From NCBI GenBank assembly GCA_036320915.1, contig JAXBDG010000016.1:124001-188000 (forward strand): a stretch of DNA of 64,000 nt, written 5' to 3'. Below, piece after piece: positions 1 through 11,965 of the stretch (position 1 is the first letter of the stretch; each line of letters begins with the position of its first letter). The stretch is from Linnemannia elongata (lineage: Eukaryota > Mortierellomycota > Mortierellomycetes > Mortierellales > Mortierellaceae). The notes beneath the pieces were generated by a model. It was not told the DNA's origin and searched no databases. It worked only from the letters and a program-made list of their open reading frames with translations. The position numbers and the translations under genes are program-made.

Positions 1-3000
1 CAAGGACGACATGGAAGAGGAGAGTCCAAGAGGCAGTTGTGGGCATGAGGTCGATAAAATCGAAGAAGATGCCGCAGTTGTCGCTCCGTGCTGCTGCTGC
101 TGCTGTAGAGTTGGTAGAACCTGCAGTGAGGCACGCTTCCTAGGATCCCTGTTCGCAGAAGTGCTCATCCTGCTACTAACGCCGGTCGCCGACATGGACG
201 ACGATGAGCGTTGCTGACGAAGTTGCGGACGACTCTGTTGATGATGCCCACCCCTCTCTAGCTTATTCAACATCCTCGCAGGCGCTCGGTTGAGCAATCT
301 CTGTAACAACGCCACAGCCTGATCCGGATCACGTCTCAGAATCACCTCCCCCTCCCGTGTCTGCACACCCTGTCGACACAAAAGGGCCAAACACAGGACC
401 GCAGGAAGGTATGCCACAAAAGGCCCTCCACCACTAGCACCGCCCTCAGGTCCTGAAGAATGATCTCCCATCATCAGCATATCTTCTAGCTCGTGCGGGA
501 GGATCGTCGCTTTTGGTATCGGGCATTCCAGTACCGGCCCGCTCGCCTTTCTCACGCTTCCTGCAGATGTCGAAGAGGAGGTCGACGACAACACTTCAGG
601 ATCAGCCATCAGGCCCTGAACACTACACTTCCCCGCACTCTCAAACCAGGCCATGGCTTTCGAGATCTCGCCCTGGTTGTAACAAATACACCCCAGGTTG
701 TAGCTAGCCTTGGTGTGGCCCTGATCTGCAGCCTGCTGATAGAAATAAAGCGCCTTGGTCAGATCCTGTTCAACGCCTCCTTGTCCATGTTCATAACATA
801 ACGCCAAGTTGAACTGCCCGGGTGAGTGATGTTTGAGAGAGGAGAGGTGGAAAAAGTGTGATGCCGAATGTGATCGACGGTGCAGTCCCTTTGCCGGTGT
901 CATCGGTCCTCCTTGAGAAGCAGTAGCATCAGTAGTAGCAGGGGTGGTAGAGGTGGAGAGGGTTGTTGCAGAAAGCGAAGATCCGGAGATTCGAGCGCCA
1001 TCTAGAGCTAACGTTGTAGGAGTAGAGGTTTTCCCCAGGTCTGCTGCGGTAGGGACGGAAGAATAGTCCACGACAGGCGATCCAGTACTTGTCACAGCCC
1101 TCGTCCGCTTCCATGGCTGACCATCCTTGCCATCTTCCTGCTGATGATGTCCTGCTGAACCTTCCATACTGTCTCTCTTGGTCTGGTTGTTCATCTGCTT
1201 GGCGAAATAAAGTCCCGTAATATTCTCAGCCTTGGCAGTCGCAAGATCTAGCATATTCGAGAAGGGCATCCCATGCGCAAACGACCCCGCCAAGGACTGA
1301 AACTGTCCATGATGCTGATCGGGCGGGGAAGAAGGTCGAGTGAGCGGGATGGTCGCCGTAGAGGTGGAGGAGGTGAAGGCAGAGGACAACGAGCCAGTTG
1401 AATCATTCGAAGGTGGTTGCGAAGGTCGGCGTGCCGTCGAGTCACGACTAGTACTGGAGCCACTACTGTTGCTACTGTTGTCGGACGCGCTGTCGTGGAG
1501 AGAGGGTGAGCAAAAGAAGGATGACCTCTGAGGCTTGAGAGTGGTGGTTGTAGTAGTGTTGAAGGTGCCACTGGTGCTGGTAGCCAGAGGAGGCAGGGGA
1601 GGCAATCCGTGGGCTCCCATGAACGGATGCTGGTGTTGGTCTCTGCTGATAGACATGGATGCAACGCGCTTGCTCCTCCTCATGGCTTTCAGATCTGCTT
1701 TGGATGCAGTCGAAGATCCTGAAGGTTCTGGCTGGACGCGGATATTGTTGGTGCTGTTGAGAGTTGATGTGCTGTGGTCCTTGATGCCGGAGTCAGTGTC
1801 GTCGTTAGATCGGGAAGCTGTCTCGTCCAGTTCTGTCTCGCGCGGCGTTTGGGGATAGATCATCGACTGACACCGCTGTCTCCGCTGTGACTTTTGGTCA
1901 CTTGGTTCTCTCCTCAAGATCTGCGGATCTATAACAATGTAACAAATAAAAGCACGGAGAGTTAGCAGGGAGTCACTTGTGGTCGCAAACAACATTCTCC
2001 TAGCAAGCAGTCTCATACCGAGAAGGTCTAGGTTGGGTTGAAAGAGTTGGTCAAAGCTTGGGAAGGGCTGTCTTAGCGGCTGCGGCTTAGGATTTGTCTC
2101 TGGCTTATGTGGAATGGCTTCTCCTGAGGAGCGGATACCATGCTGTTGCTGTGATTGATCGCGCTGGTGCTGCAGCAGTGGCTGGTCCCAAGACTCCAAC
2201 ACAACGCCACTGTCCCGAGCCTCCTCCTCGTCGCTGCTACAACCGCTCTCGCCACCACTATCACCGTTCTTCCGGTATCCTGCAGCAAAGACCTTCAAAA
2301 AATCCCCATTCACCCCACATGTCCCAGGCTGAGTAATACAGTCCGTGCTGTTGTTGCTCTCAGTCGAGAAACTGTCTGGTTGCTGTGCTTCTGTAGAGGT
2401 GCTACTGTTGTGGCTCAGGCCCAAAGAATTCGTTCTCCGGGGGAGGGACTTTGTCGCAATAGGGTACGGCTTTGGCTTGGAGCGAGGCGCGGGCGGGTGA
2501 ATGACGGCCTGTTGTTGCTGTTGCTGTTGGTCTTCCAAATTTGTATCGTGCATAAGCAACGTTGGCCCAATGACCTCTCCTATAAGGGGTATTGTTGTCG
2601 TTGTTGGCATTGCTGTTGTAGGGCTGGTCGTTATTGCTGTTACTGGAGGCTGCTGATCCGGTGAACAGTAGGTCGAGGCAATGACAAACTGGGAAGGAGA
2701 AGGAGGGGGTGTCATGCAGTCGGAACTGTCCGAAAATGAAATCTGCCGCTGCTGCTGCTGCAACGATGAGAGAAGAGAGGGAAATGAAGAGGAGGAGGAT
2801 GATTTTTGGAGGGCATCTGTTGGGATTGGGGTCAAGGGAGAAGTCGGTAGCTGTTGAGGCTGCTGAGGTACATCTGCAGTCGCCATCTTGGCTGCATTCC
2901 ATCGAACTGCATCATCGTTACCCCCATCGTCGCTGTGAAAGCCTTCATTACCGTCAGTACCATGAAAGCCCTCGTTCGCACCCACTTGCCCCTCGCCTCC

Positions 3001-4062
3001 GTCCTGGCTGTTTCCGGTTTTGCCCTCTACCTCAATCATACTGCTAAATCGAGACAGGCCCCCGACAGCCATGGACGTCGCCATGGTTGTTTCTGCTGTA
3101 ACGATGATACTGGTGGTGGCGTCGGATGTGGTGTTTTGTAAATCGGTCGAACATTGTCGGCTCTTCTCTATCCAACCATGTGCAGTCTTGGAAGATTCCG
3201 CTCTGTCCGAATGATCGTCTTCTCCATGACGTGTTCGACCTTGTTGGTGTTGGTGACAAAGTTGTTGCAGCCGGTCGCCTGATGCTGTTCTTCCACCACC
3301 TCTTGCCGCTGAGAGCCATGGTGGTAGAGAAGAAGAAGGAGGGAGAAGGGGTTGATGATGAGACGATAGCTTAAGCAGCTGGGGCTGCCCCCGCTCGTCT
3401 AAAAAATGAGCCGTGTCAGAAGCACCTTTGATGCCTACAAGAGCACCGGTCTGTACGCCAGGCTTCGAAGATCGAGTTGCTGTCAAGCCTAGAGAATGTT
3501 GTTGTTGTGCTGCGTATATTCGTCGGGGAGAGCGACTGAGCAATAGCGAAACTGTTGAACAAGAGGAGGAGAGAGTCGGCGGAAGTAAAAGTGGCGAAGG
3601 AGACGAGAAGGTGCAGAAACCAGAAGAGGAAAGCCGTCTGTGGAGGTCGGGTCGAACTTTATGTGTATTATTCCTGATTGTAAAGGGACGATGTCCTGCA
3701 GGAGAAGGAGAAGGAAGATTGAGGTTGTGGTACTGGGACTGGGACCAAGGAATAGGAGAGGTATGCGGACAATTGGTACTGCTGCTGGTCGGTTGAAAGA
3801 TCGCTTTGGTCGAAGAAGTGCCGCCTGTTGAAGGTGGTGAATATGATGCTGGTGTTGAAGAGGACGAGGAGAGTGGTTGAGGTGATGAGGGCGAGAGTGA
3901 GGATATTGGTGCTGTGTTGAAGGCAGCGGTGGTGGTAGCAGTAGTGCTTGCAGGTGTTCTGGTAGACTTGAGCTGGGTGTTCTTGTTCTTATTGGGATAC
4001 GATGAAGAGATAGCTGGAGTAGATGATGCTGTTCGGGAGGATAAGGATATGGAATGAAGCAT
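1..4062 (-). CDS. Sel1-repeat (HCP-like) protein, 3' end off window
   Basis: The start ATG is at 4062 and the frame stays open to position 1, so the protein continues beyond the window (at least 1,324 codons). The N-terminal ~1,000 residues are Ser/Thr/Pro/Gln-rich and probably disordered. Around nt 690-830 there are Sel1-type helical repeats: GQFNLALCYEHG, then DLTKALYFYQQAADQGHTKA, then SYNLGCICYNQGEISKAMAWF. A likely intron spans 1929-2018 (donor GTATGAG, branch-like CTAAC, acceptor ATAG). It is 90 nt with no stop, so unspliced mRNA would also be open. Sel1 proteins are scaffolds, in fungi often linked to cell-wall or morphogenesis signalling (Dsf2- or Chs4-like proteins). Which ortholog this is cannot be decided. 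The protein family is confident; the exact start is moderately so. Confidence 0.8.
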   Translation of the reverse strand, partial: MLHSISLSSRTASSTPAISSSYPNKNKNTQLKSTRTPASTTATTTAAFNTAPISSLSPSSPQPLSSSSSTPASYSPPSTGGTSSTKAIFQPTSSSTNCPHTSPIPWSQSQYHNLNLPSPSPAGHRPFTIRNNTHKVRPDLHRRLSSSGFCTFSSPSPLLLPPTLSSSCSTVSLLLSRSPRRIYAAQQQHSLGLTATRSSKPGVQTGALVGIKGASDTAHFLDERGQPQLLKLSSHHQPLLPPSSSLPPWLSAARGGGRTASGDRLQQLCHQHQQGRTRHGEDDHSDRAESSKTAHGWIEKSRQCSTDLQNTTSDATTSIIVTAETTMATSMAVGGLSRFSSMIEVEGKTGNSQDGGEGQVGANEGFHGTDGNEGFHSDDGGNDDAVRWNAAKMATADVPQQPQQLPTSPLTPIPTDALQKSSSSSSFPSLLSSLQQQQRQISFSDSSDCMTPPPSPSQFVIASTYCSPDQQPPVTAITTSPTTAMPTTTTIPLIGEVIGPTLLMHDTNLEDQQQQQQQAVIHPPAPRSKPKPYPIATKSLPRRTNSLGLSHNSSTSTEAQQPDSFSTESNNSTDCITQPGTCGVNGDFLKVFAAGYRKNGDSGGESGCSSDEEEARDSGVVLESWDQPLLQHQRDQSQQQHGIRSSGEAIPHKPETNPKPQPLRQPFPSFDQLFQPNLDLLGMRLLARRMLFATTSDSLLTLRAFICYIVIDPQILRREPSDQKSQRRQRCQSMIYPQTPRETELDETASRSNDDTDSGIKDHSTSTLNSTNNIRVQPEPSGSSTASKADLKAMRRSKRVASMSISRDQHQHPFMGAHGLPPLPPLATSTSGTFNTTTTTTLKPQRSSFFCSPSLHDSASDNSSNSSGSSTSRDSTARRPSQPPSNDSTGSLSSAFTSSTSTATIPLTRPSSPPDQHHGQFQSLAGSFAHGMPFSNMLDLATAKAENITGLYFAKQMNNQTKRDSMEGSAGHHQQEDGKDGQPWKRTRAVTSTGSPVVDYSSVPTAADLGKTSTPTTLALDGARISGSSLSATTLSTSTTPATTDATASQGGPMTPAKGLHRRSHSASHFFHLSSLKHHSPGQFNLALCYEHGQGGVEQDLTKALYFYQQAADQGHTKASYNLGCICYNQGEISKAMAWFESAGKCSVQGLMADPEVLSSTSSSTSAGSVRKASGPVLECPIPKATILPHELEDMLMMGDHSSGPEGGASGGGPFVAYLPAVLCLALLCRQGVQTREGEVILRRDPDQAVALLQRLLNRAPARMLNKLERGGHHQQSRPQLRQQRSSSSMSATGVSSRMSTSANRDPRKRASLQVLPTLQQQQQHGATTAASSSILSTSCPQLPLGLSSSMSSL

Positions 4063-6470
4063 GCTCCCTTGCTTGGTTGATGCGGCGGGTTATGGAGATG
4101 GAGGTGGATGAGGAAGGGGAAGAGGGGGTGGGGAGGGTATCAATGGGCGAAGCGGGGGTATATATACAATGAAGTTGCAGGCTTGTAGGCAATTAGGTAT
4201 GGGGAGTAATGTGCGAAAACAGAAAAGAGAGCAAGTGGCTGAAGGGAACAAAAAGAAGAAGGCTACGAGAGTTGTTGAGGGTCGCGTTATGTATATGAAC
4301 GAAAGAAGAAGGGGGTAAGAAAGGTTAGAAAGGGATGAATGTAGGAGATATATGGGTTTGTGGGATGTAAGGAGGGAAGGGAACAAGAAGGATAGGAAGA
4401 AGAATTGAGAGAAAGAAGAGAAACAAACAAAAGAAACGAAAGAGGGGGAAGGCAGGGAAAATGCAATATTAAAAAAAAAAAAATAACGTGGTCTGGGGTC
4501 AATGCTATCGGATATGCCCATCTCTTTTTCATACAAAAGAAGAGGAAGAAAGGGGAAGGAAAGTTAGCAAAACAAACAGACAAAGGAAACAAATAAGACG
4601 AGGGCATTCTCTTTTCTCTCATTTCCTGTCAACAGTAGGGGACAGAGTGAAGGAGAAAGGAAGAGGGTGAACATGTTCACAATCATCATCAATTAAAGGA
4701 AAGGAAGGGGGGTGCAAGGGACATTTTCTTTTTTTATTTTTTGAAGGCGGTGGATTAGTAGACATACGCATAGTTGCCGAGAGGGAGAGGCGAACCTATG
4801 GTGTCTTCTCTTTCTTCCCGCTGGTTGTTCCCAGCATTGGGTCTGTGGCACAAGAAGAATGAGAACAAAAAATGGATGCCACGAGACTGTGTAACTCCAT
4901 GGAAAAACGGGAGAATAACTGCATGTATACACAAACATGTACGCCCAGTCATGCCATGCCTGGGATCGTGGGGTTGTAAATAGGAGGCATAGGGGACAAG
5001 AGTGCAATGAACAAGGAACCCAAGACGAGTAAAGTGGGGGCAGATGGTAGGAGGCATTGGCGACCCATTGGCACTCATTGGAGCAACAGGCTTAATAGCA
5101 AATCAGCACAATGGCTTAAGAGCCGATGGGGGGGGGCACTGACAAGGGGGCCATGGCAATAAGGATGCAGAGAGTAGGGTACAGGACAGGGAAAGGGGCA
5201 GTGATGGATTGGGGTTCAAGTTGAAGGGGATGTTGCCACTAAAAGGGTGTACCAGTCACTCTCTCTCTTCCCAATAGTTCCCACACTCTTTCATACTTAC
5301 ACATGCAAACGACGGACAAACAGTCAGGAATGAGAGTTGTTGAGGAATGGAGAGTGTATGTTCTTCAAGGAGAGATGGTGGAATGCGGGTGAAGACTCAT
5401 GAGGGGAAAAGAGAAACAATGGTTGATGGGGAAGATGGAGGAAAGGAGAGAGGAGAGAAGGAAAAGGAGTGAAGTGGAAGAGAACAGACAAAAGGGTGCA
5501 CCTAGTCCTTGTTTGTTCACTTGTTCCCATTGTTCTCGTGGTCCAGTCCACATTTAAAATAGTTGCTGCTGTTCCACCTCTCCCATTCGACAATGGCAAA
5601 GACAGTGAGAGGACGAAAAGTAAATATGCATTCTCCAAAGGTACCCACTGAAAAGTACCCTCAATGAGTCCTATTGCTATCACACTTTCCTATTTTTCAT
5701 ATACCTTCCTGACCCATTCTTCATCATTCTGGATGTTGTCAATTTGCTTTTTTTCACACTCTGCCAATGTACTCTCTCCCACATTTGGCCACTCTTTCAC
5801 GTCTTTGCTAAGAAAATCACGCCCATAACTTTTCATATAACCACGTTTACGCTATTAATATAACCAAAAGGAAAGACGCCATATGTATAGATGAGGCTAG
5901 TGCGCTTTTCTCTTCTCCCGGCGCCCCCGCCCCCGACCCAAAATAGGGGACTCGGGTACTTCTCCATCCGGAACATAATACCAATTGAACTTTTTTTTAT
6001 TAATACTCTTCGTCGCGTGGGCACTTGACCGTAGCATACACAAGTACTTCAGCTACATTCCTGCAGGGTCACTCTTCAACTCACAAAGACACCTCTTCTT
6101 GATAATGAGAGGATGATTCTTCGCTTTCGACTAGTCAAGCATTTGTTCCTGTTTGATTTCAATCATTGCGAAGAGAATGTCTATAACCACTCAGTTTCAC
6201 GGGTTCAGACCTGGCTAGCAACGGTCCATACAAATACCTCTGCTCGTTCGTTTCCCCAGCATCGGGTAGAATGATGTTCAAGTCTGTATGTCGATCTTCT
6301 TACCAATTGACGATAGCTCGGCGCGTGTGCGTGTTTTGATCAACAAGACCGCGTTAAGAACGCGTAATCATCATCATTGATCAGTTATTTGTCGTGCTTT
6401 TCTGATGTGTGCGTGTCTGTTTTCACTCTTTCTTCCTTGTGACCTGTCTGATTTCCTTACAACTTCGCCA

Positions 6471-6504
<34 letters not shown>

Positions 6505-6683
6505 GCCACTGCATTCAAAAGAAACTACTGAGACCGTCTGTCACGTACTCTTCCTCACTTGTATTCTTACTTCTCTCTTTCCTTTCTCTTCTTCCTCTCC
6601 TCATTCACCACCCTCGCATTCATTCACAACCACAAAACTGAACGACCACCGCTACATCACCTCAGTAAACAACTGATTCGACA
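4063..6683. other. Intergenic region between divergent genes
   Basis: About 2.6 kb separates the minus-strand Sel1 gene from the plus-strand UBA-UBX-LRR gene. The plus strand is strongly purine-rich at 4200-4700 and 5390-5480, and there is a poly(T) run at 6475-6502. Reading frames here are low-complexity shadows. I see no convincing gene. Confidence 0.6.
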
Positions 6684-9600
6684 ATGAACAGCGACTTACG
6701 TGCAAGTCTCCTCGACCTTGGATTCAACCTCAGTCAGGCCAGAGCCGCAGTCGCAGCAGGAAACACGACCATCGAAGCAGCAACCGAATGGTACATTTTC
6801 TTTCATTCACACTCTCACGGCAATTACATCCATACTTTTCTTCTAAACAAAACACCCTCGTCCATGTAATTGTGTATGAGTGACAAAAGTGTCGACAAGG
6901 GTTAACCTAACACTCCCCTTCTATCTTCATACGTGACGAATATAGGATTTTTGCGAACAACGACGCAATCCCCTCACCCCAGGCAGCGACACAGGCCAAC
7001 AGCAACACGCTACGCCTCCGCACAGGAGAAGATGACGCTTACGATGCTGACCTCCAACGAGCACTCGCAGAGTCAACAAAGTCACCATCCACACCACCAC
7101 CACCACCACTAACACCTCTGACCTCGTCGCACCAGCAGGACCACCAACCACCAACGGACGACACGTCCAGCACACATCAACTTGAATCGTCGTCAAAAAA
7201 GATAAAAATCAACATCATCAAAGCACCCACATCATCAGCAACAGCACCTGATACCTCTCTGGTGATTGCCCCGCTTCCTCTCACCTCGCGTCATAACGAA
7301 CAGGAGGCCGAAGCGCAGAATGCGACTCGACTCGCCGAGGCCAACAAGCGGGCAGAAAAGGCCAAGAGGGACAAGATGGAGGCCCGTATTGCGCGTCAGA
7401 GAGCCCTGGATGCCCTCAAGGAAGACCGTGAGAACCGAAAGCTGCGAAACCAACCCCCTACCCCTACTACGACATCGTTTTCTTCGACTTGTACCAGCTC
7501 AGGTCAACCTTTGGCAGCGAATATTCAGGAACCAGCTGCAGTGGCCAGTACGCCAGCGGCATCAACACCAGCGCCCACGCCAGTCGCTCCATCGAATGCC
7601 ATGGTCCAGGTAACACAATCATTTAGCCACTCTTACGTATGCTTGTCGTCGTTTCAGGAACTAAGAGATAATTTATCACTCACACTAAATCTACATCTCG
7701 TCCTTGACGGTATATGCTCCTTTTAGCTGAGAATGAAGAATGGATCTGTGTTGAAGCGGACTTTTCAGAGCACCGCCACTGTCAAGGACTTGTTTGACCT
7801 TGCCCGTTCGGAGGATAGGAACATTGGAAACGCAGACATTAGTTTGATCCAGGTATCCTCATTTGCACACTTATCTCGAAGTAGAACACCTTTCCCCTCT
7901 CTTGTGATCCAACTTTACATGTTATTAACCATTGCCCTGTGCCACGTATGTAGCCATTCCCTCGCAGAGAGTTTACCGTCGGGGATAGCGTTCTCACACT
8001 GTTCGAGGCTGGTCTGTGTCCAAGCTGCTCGCTGAATGTTCTCGTTCAGACGCCTATTCTCGCCCCACAACCTGTCACCCCTAACCCTGGTGCATGGATC
8101 CCATCGACTGATGCAGAATCTCAGGGACCAACGCCCATGGATATTGATCAGGATGAAGGCACTGTCCACTATTTACCTCATTTTGGGGACAATGGCCAGA
8201 ACAACAATGACGACGAAGAGGATGAGGATGAGGGAGAAGGCAGTACCGACGAGGAGGACGATGAGGAAGACGAGGATGAAGATGAGGAAATGCACGCTCT
8301 ACCAGTCATTGATCATATCAACCCCAATCACCCATTCGCCATTCCTGGTTTGGGACGTGGGCGCGGACGTGGGCGTGGACGTGGACGAGGCGGGAACGCA
8401 TTCTCTGGTGCAGGACACTCACTCAGCTCCAGTGGGCCTGCCTCTGCAACAAACGATCAAGCTCCTGACCAGCCCGAGATGACGCCAGAGGAGAGAGATC
8501 AACAGCGTCGGCAACGTGTTCTTGAGGCGATGGCTAACCGTGCGAAGGCGCAAGAGGCAGAAAAGAATGCTCCAGGTCTGATAGCTGGCATCAAGAGAGT
8601 CAAAGAGCGCGAGATTCCCAGCCTCCAGTCCCTCTGTTGCTACCAGGTCGCAGGTACATCTGTCGGGTCCAATACACGTTCTTACATGCCGCTCCCGTCT
8701 CGTTATGACATGACCTATTTATCAACTATTACTTTTCCAATCACTGCAATAGTCATGTTGACGGCAAAGGATTCAAAGTCAAACTCTCATTTGAAGCTGT
8801 GGGGCGAGAATGTAGGATCGCAGGTTGGAGAAGCTGTCATTCAAGAACTTATCCGACTGAAGCAACTCGACCAACTCACATTCAAGCGCTTTTACACCTG
8901 GTATGAGGTTGACTAATTTCTTGTCGCATTATTGGCTTAACCTGATGTTGTGCGAGTGTACTCAGTCTTAACCACACTCTTCTGCTATACCATTTTAGCC
9001 CCATTGTCAACATGGTTCTGGATGCGTATTCGCGTGCGACGGATTCGTTGATGGACGTGATTGGCGGCTCTCAGGCCCGCTCGTTACAATACTTGAGTTT
9101 GAAGGAGTGTACATTCTTGACGGATACTGGATTCAGAAACATTGCGCGCTTTGAGTTTTTGGAGTTCCTTGACCTCTCTCACTGCCGTATCACCGACAAG
9201 ACTCTAGAGTTCACCCTGAGTAGGTTTTTTGCAGAGTGCCCTCCTTGTATTCTCAGCCTGTAACTTCCATGCTAATTTTGTCCGCGCCTTGTTTTCACGA
9301 TAGACCTGCCATACTTGTCGACGCTCAATCTGTCGGCGACCAAGGTGACGACGAAAGGGCTGGCAAGGGTCATTGCCGATGCAGAGTGGAAGTCCAACCT
9401 GCAGACTCTTGATCTGTCTTACTGTCAAGGAATCGCTGGTCCGCTTGTCTTATACAACTTACAAGGTAACTGCTTGATCCTTACCTCACCGCATGTATGT
9501 ACACCATTTCCTTCCCGACAGTTCGCTAATACTGTGGCTGCTTTGTAATACATAGAACTGGAGAGGCTTCGTACGCTAAAATTGAACAGTTCCAAGGCGT

Positions 9601-10802
9601 TCAACATGTCGCCTGTGCGGATTCCAGACAGCAAGGCATTCTCTCAGCTTCTCAACTTGGATCTGGCGTCAACATCCATTGAAACGTCAGACGTGATCGC
9701 TCTTCTTCCTGTCATTGGCAAAGTCGAGAAACTGAACCTGACCTCTTGTGCGAGAGTTACAACCGAGGCTCTAGAGCAGGTTGTATCAAGTAAGTAGGAT
9801 ATTTACCTCCTGCTGGACACCATTTTTCCTGATACAACTTTCATGCTACGAGGGCGCTAATTTATGACCACTCATTTAACGCTTTAGACCTGCAAATGCT
9901 TCAGGATCTCAAGTTCCCAAGTCGTAACCATCATCTGGTGACCGTACTGCCGACTGCAGCAGGTAATTGATCCAGTTTTTTGTCCCTTGTTGCGATGTAT
10001 GCGAACGTGTTTGCTTTGAGTCGTTTTACTGACGAGGAACCCTTTCATTGTCGTTGTTGAAATGACAGTGCTGCCGTTGACACACTTGGACCTTTCAGAT
10101 TTCAAGTTTATTGCGGATGATGCTATTCTGTCGTTGGCGGAGGCCAAGACTCTACAGATGCTGTCACTCTCAGGAACCATGCTTACGGATGCAGGAGCGG
10201 CTGTTCTTGTTCATATGTCATCTCTCAAAGAGCTCTCGCTTGATCGCACCCACATTGGCGACAAAGCCATGGAGTACCTCCGAGGTCAGTCATTATGTCT
10301 TGCAGTGTTTACTCATATTGACACGTCCGCAAAGCTCCTCCTCGGGCTATTAACTTTGAACCTCGTTTACGTATGAAAACAAATAGATTTGGGAAGAATT
10401 GAGATTCTATCGTTGTCACAAGTTCAGCGACTGACAACAGTTGGAGTAAACCTTTTGGGACGATCGGCCTTCTTTTCGTTGAAGCTCAAGCGTCTCAATT
10501 TGAAAAACAACCCGTTCATTCATGATGAGGCCTTGGCTGTCTTTTCGCACTGCAACAGTCTGAACACACTTAACCTTGATAACACTGATGTCACTGAAGT
10601 TGCGGCCCTGCGCCTCCAAGGTAACCTACATTGGTATTCAGAATACCCTTTTTTTTGTTCAAATGTTTTGAAGGCACACACCTGACTCTTTTTTGTCCCA
10701 TCGATAGACACTTTGCCCAATTTGACGCAGCTGAGGATCCAGGGGGTAACAAATGGCGAGATCTATCAGCAGAATCCGCGAGCCCTTTTAACCCTTGCCT
10801 AG
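6684..10802 (+). CDS. UBA-UBX-leucine-rich-repeat protein, 12 exons
   Basis: Exons: 6684-6790, 6946-7609, 7727-7852, 7954-8653, 8753-8900, 8999-9219, 9304-9465, 9556-9789, 9888-9962, 10069-10284, 10387-10620, 10708-10802. All junctions keep phase, giving 993 aa. Residues ~3-36 form a UBA-like helix bundle (LLDLGFNLSQARAAV). Residues ~115-180 are a charged coiled coil. Residues ~258-330 are a UBX domain with the p97-contacting FPR loop (PFPRREF). An acidic Asp/Glu tract and an RGRGRGRG basic stretch follow. The rest (~560-993) is RNI/AMN1-like LRRs (LSTLNLSATKV, LTHLDLSDFKF, LKRLNLKNNPF). UBA-UBX proteins are Cdc48/p97 adaptors that bind ubiquitin; the LRRs probably select a client. The 99-nt intron 8654-8752 is stopless and may be retained. 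Confidence 0.85.
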
Positions 10803-10967
10803 CCTAAACGCGTTTAGCCAGAGTCCGTCACACTTTGACTATACCCATCAAGAGCTGTCAGCAGAACCTTTTGCTTACACTTCTTACAAAATGGAACGGC
10901 AATAAAGCAATGAATAAAAAGTGGTTACAGTTCTCATCATCCTTGTCACGAAACGCGTACCTTTTTT

Positions 10968-11228
10968 TCCATCGTGTACAGTTTATTTATCTGGTAAACA
11001 ACATCAAGGAGGCATTTGGGAGTAAAATGGACTACAGACCAAACTCTTTAGTGCGCCATTCACCAGTTATCGTCCGGTGCAGAACCTGGCTCTACACTAC
11101 AATTGTCGCTGCTCTTCACAGCAATAACGGAAGAAAATAAAACTAGATACGAATGAAGGGGATTCTTCCCCATTTTTTTTTTTTGTACATTTTTTTCAGG
11201 CACCCATATATGTCATACTTACGGGGCG
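10968..11228 (-). mobile_element. Internally deleted non-LTR retrotransposon next to tRNA-Gly
   Basis: Read on the minus strand, it starts with CGCCCCGTAAGTA at 11228. This is the same 13-mer that begins the element copies near the tRNA-Ser genes. After a large deletion and an A-run it resumes at ~11174 with codons ending GRIPFIRI-stop, then the same 3' UTR as the copy at 28790-29028, ending in a short poly(A) near 10968. The element points away from tRNA-Gly, leaving 83 bp between them. Confidence 0.75.
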
Positions 11229-11311
11229 CGTCAAGTCACGTGAGAAATTCGCTCTCTGAATCTCCTATGAACCAGGTAGGCAGCCAGGAACCGGTTTCCA
11301 TCAATTAACAA

Positions 11312-11382
11312 GCGTGGTTGGTTTAGTGGTATAATTACCGCCTGCCACGCGGTAGACCCGGGTTCGATTCCCGGACCACGCA
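11312..11382 (+). tRNA. tRNA-Gly (anticodon GCC)
   Basis: The 71-nt cloverleaf has acceptor GCGTGGT (11312-11318) pairing with ACCACGC (11375-11381). It has A-box-like TGGTTTAGTGG, anticodon GCC at 11344-11346 and B-box GGTTCGATTCC. Discriminator base is A. There is no intron. Confidence 0.95.
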
Positions 11383-11965
11383 ATCTTTTGCCTCGCGCTG
11401 ATTCAGAGGCGCATTCGTGTTTTTTTGTTGTCAACGCGCCGTGATTGCATTTTTGTTTTGTTCTGTGGTCGATGGTGACACTATTGCACAGGAGGAAAGG
11501 GAGCTCGAAGCGAGGGGTCTTGTGAGTGGAGTCAAGAAATGGCGAAGGCAAGGAAGAAGAGAGCCGCAGGCGAACAGACGACGAGGGACTAGGGATGTAT
11601 GTATGAGTAACAGAGATACCCATGTCGTCATCTCAGCGAAGGGGTTTACCTGTGGTATTGCGTCTTTCTCCAACTTTATCTCACACCCTCGCACCCTTTG
11701 ACTTTCCTTTCTCTTTTTTTTTCGCTTTTGTTCTGGTCACTTTCACACCTCTCTTATAAAAAATAACATCAACTCCACTTAACTTCTTTACTACTCTTCT
11801 CTTCTCTTTTCTCCTCTTTCTTCTCACTCGCCATTCCCTTCCTCTTCTCCCTCCCTCTCCTTTCTTCACTCCTTCGCTCACCCACAGCACTCCTTCCCGC
11901 TCACCCCCCTTTCCTCTCTTTTCTCGGACATCTCATTCAAAAAAAAAACTGATCACCTTTGCCGA
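11383..11965. other. Upstream region of the Hsp70-like gene
   Basis: The stretch is strongly pyrimidine-rich from ~11700 to 11930, as is common for 5' leaders in this window. No gene is supported. Confidence 0.5.
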
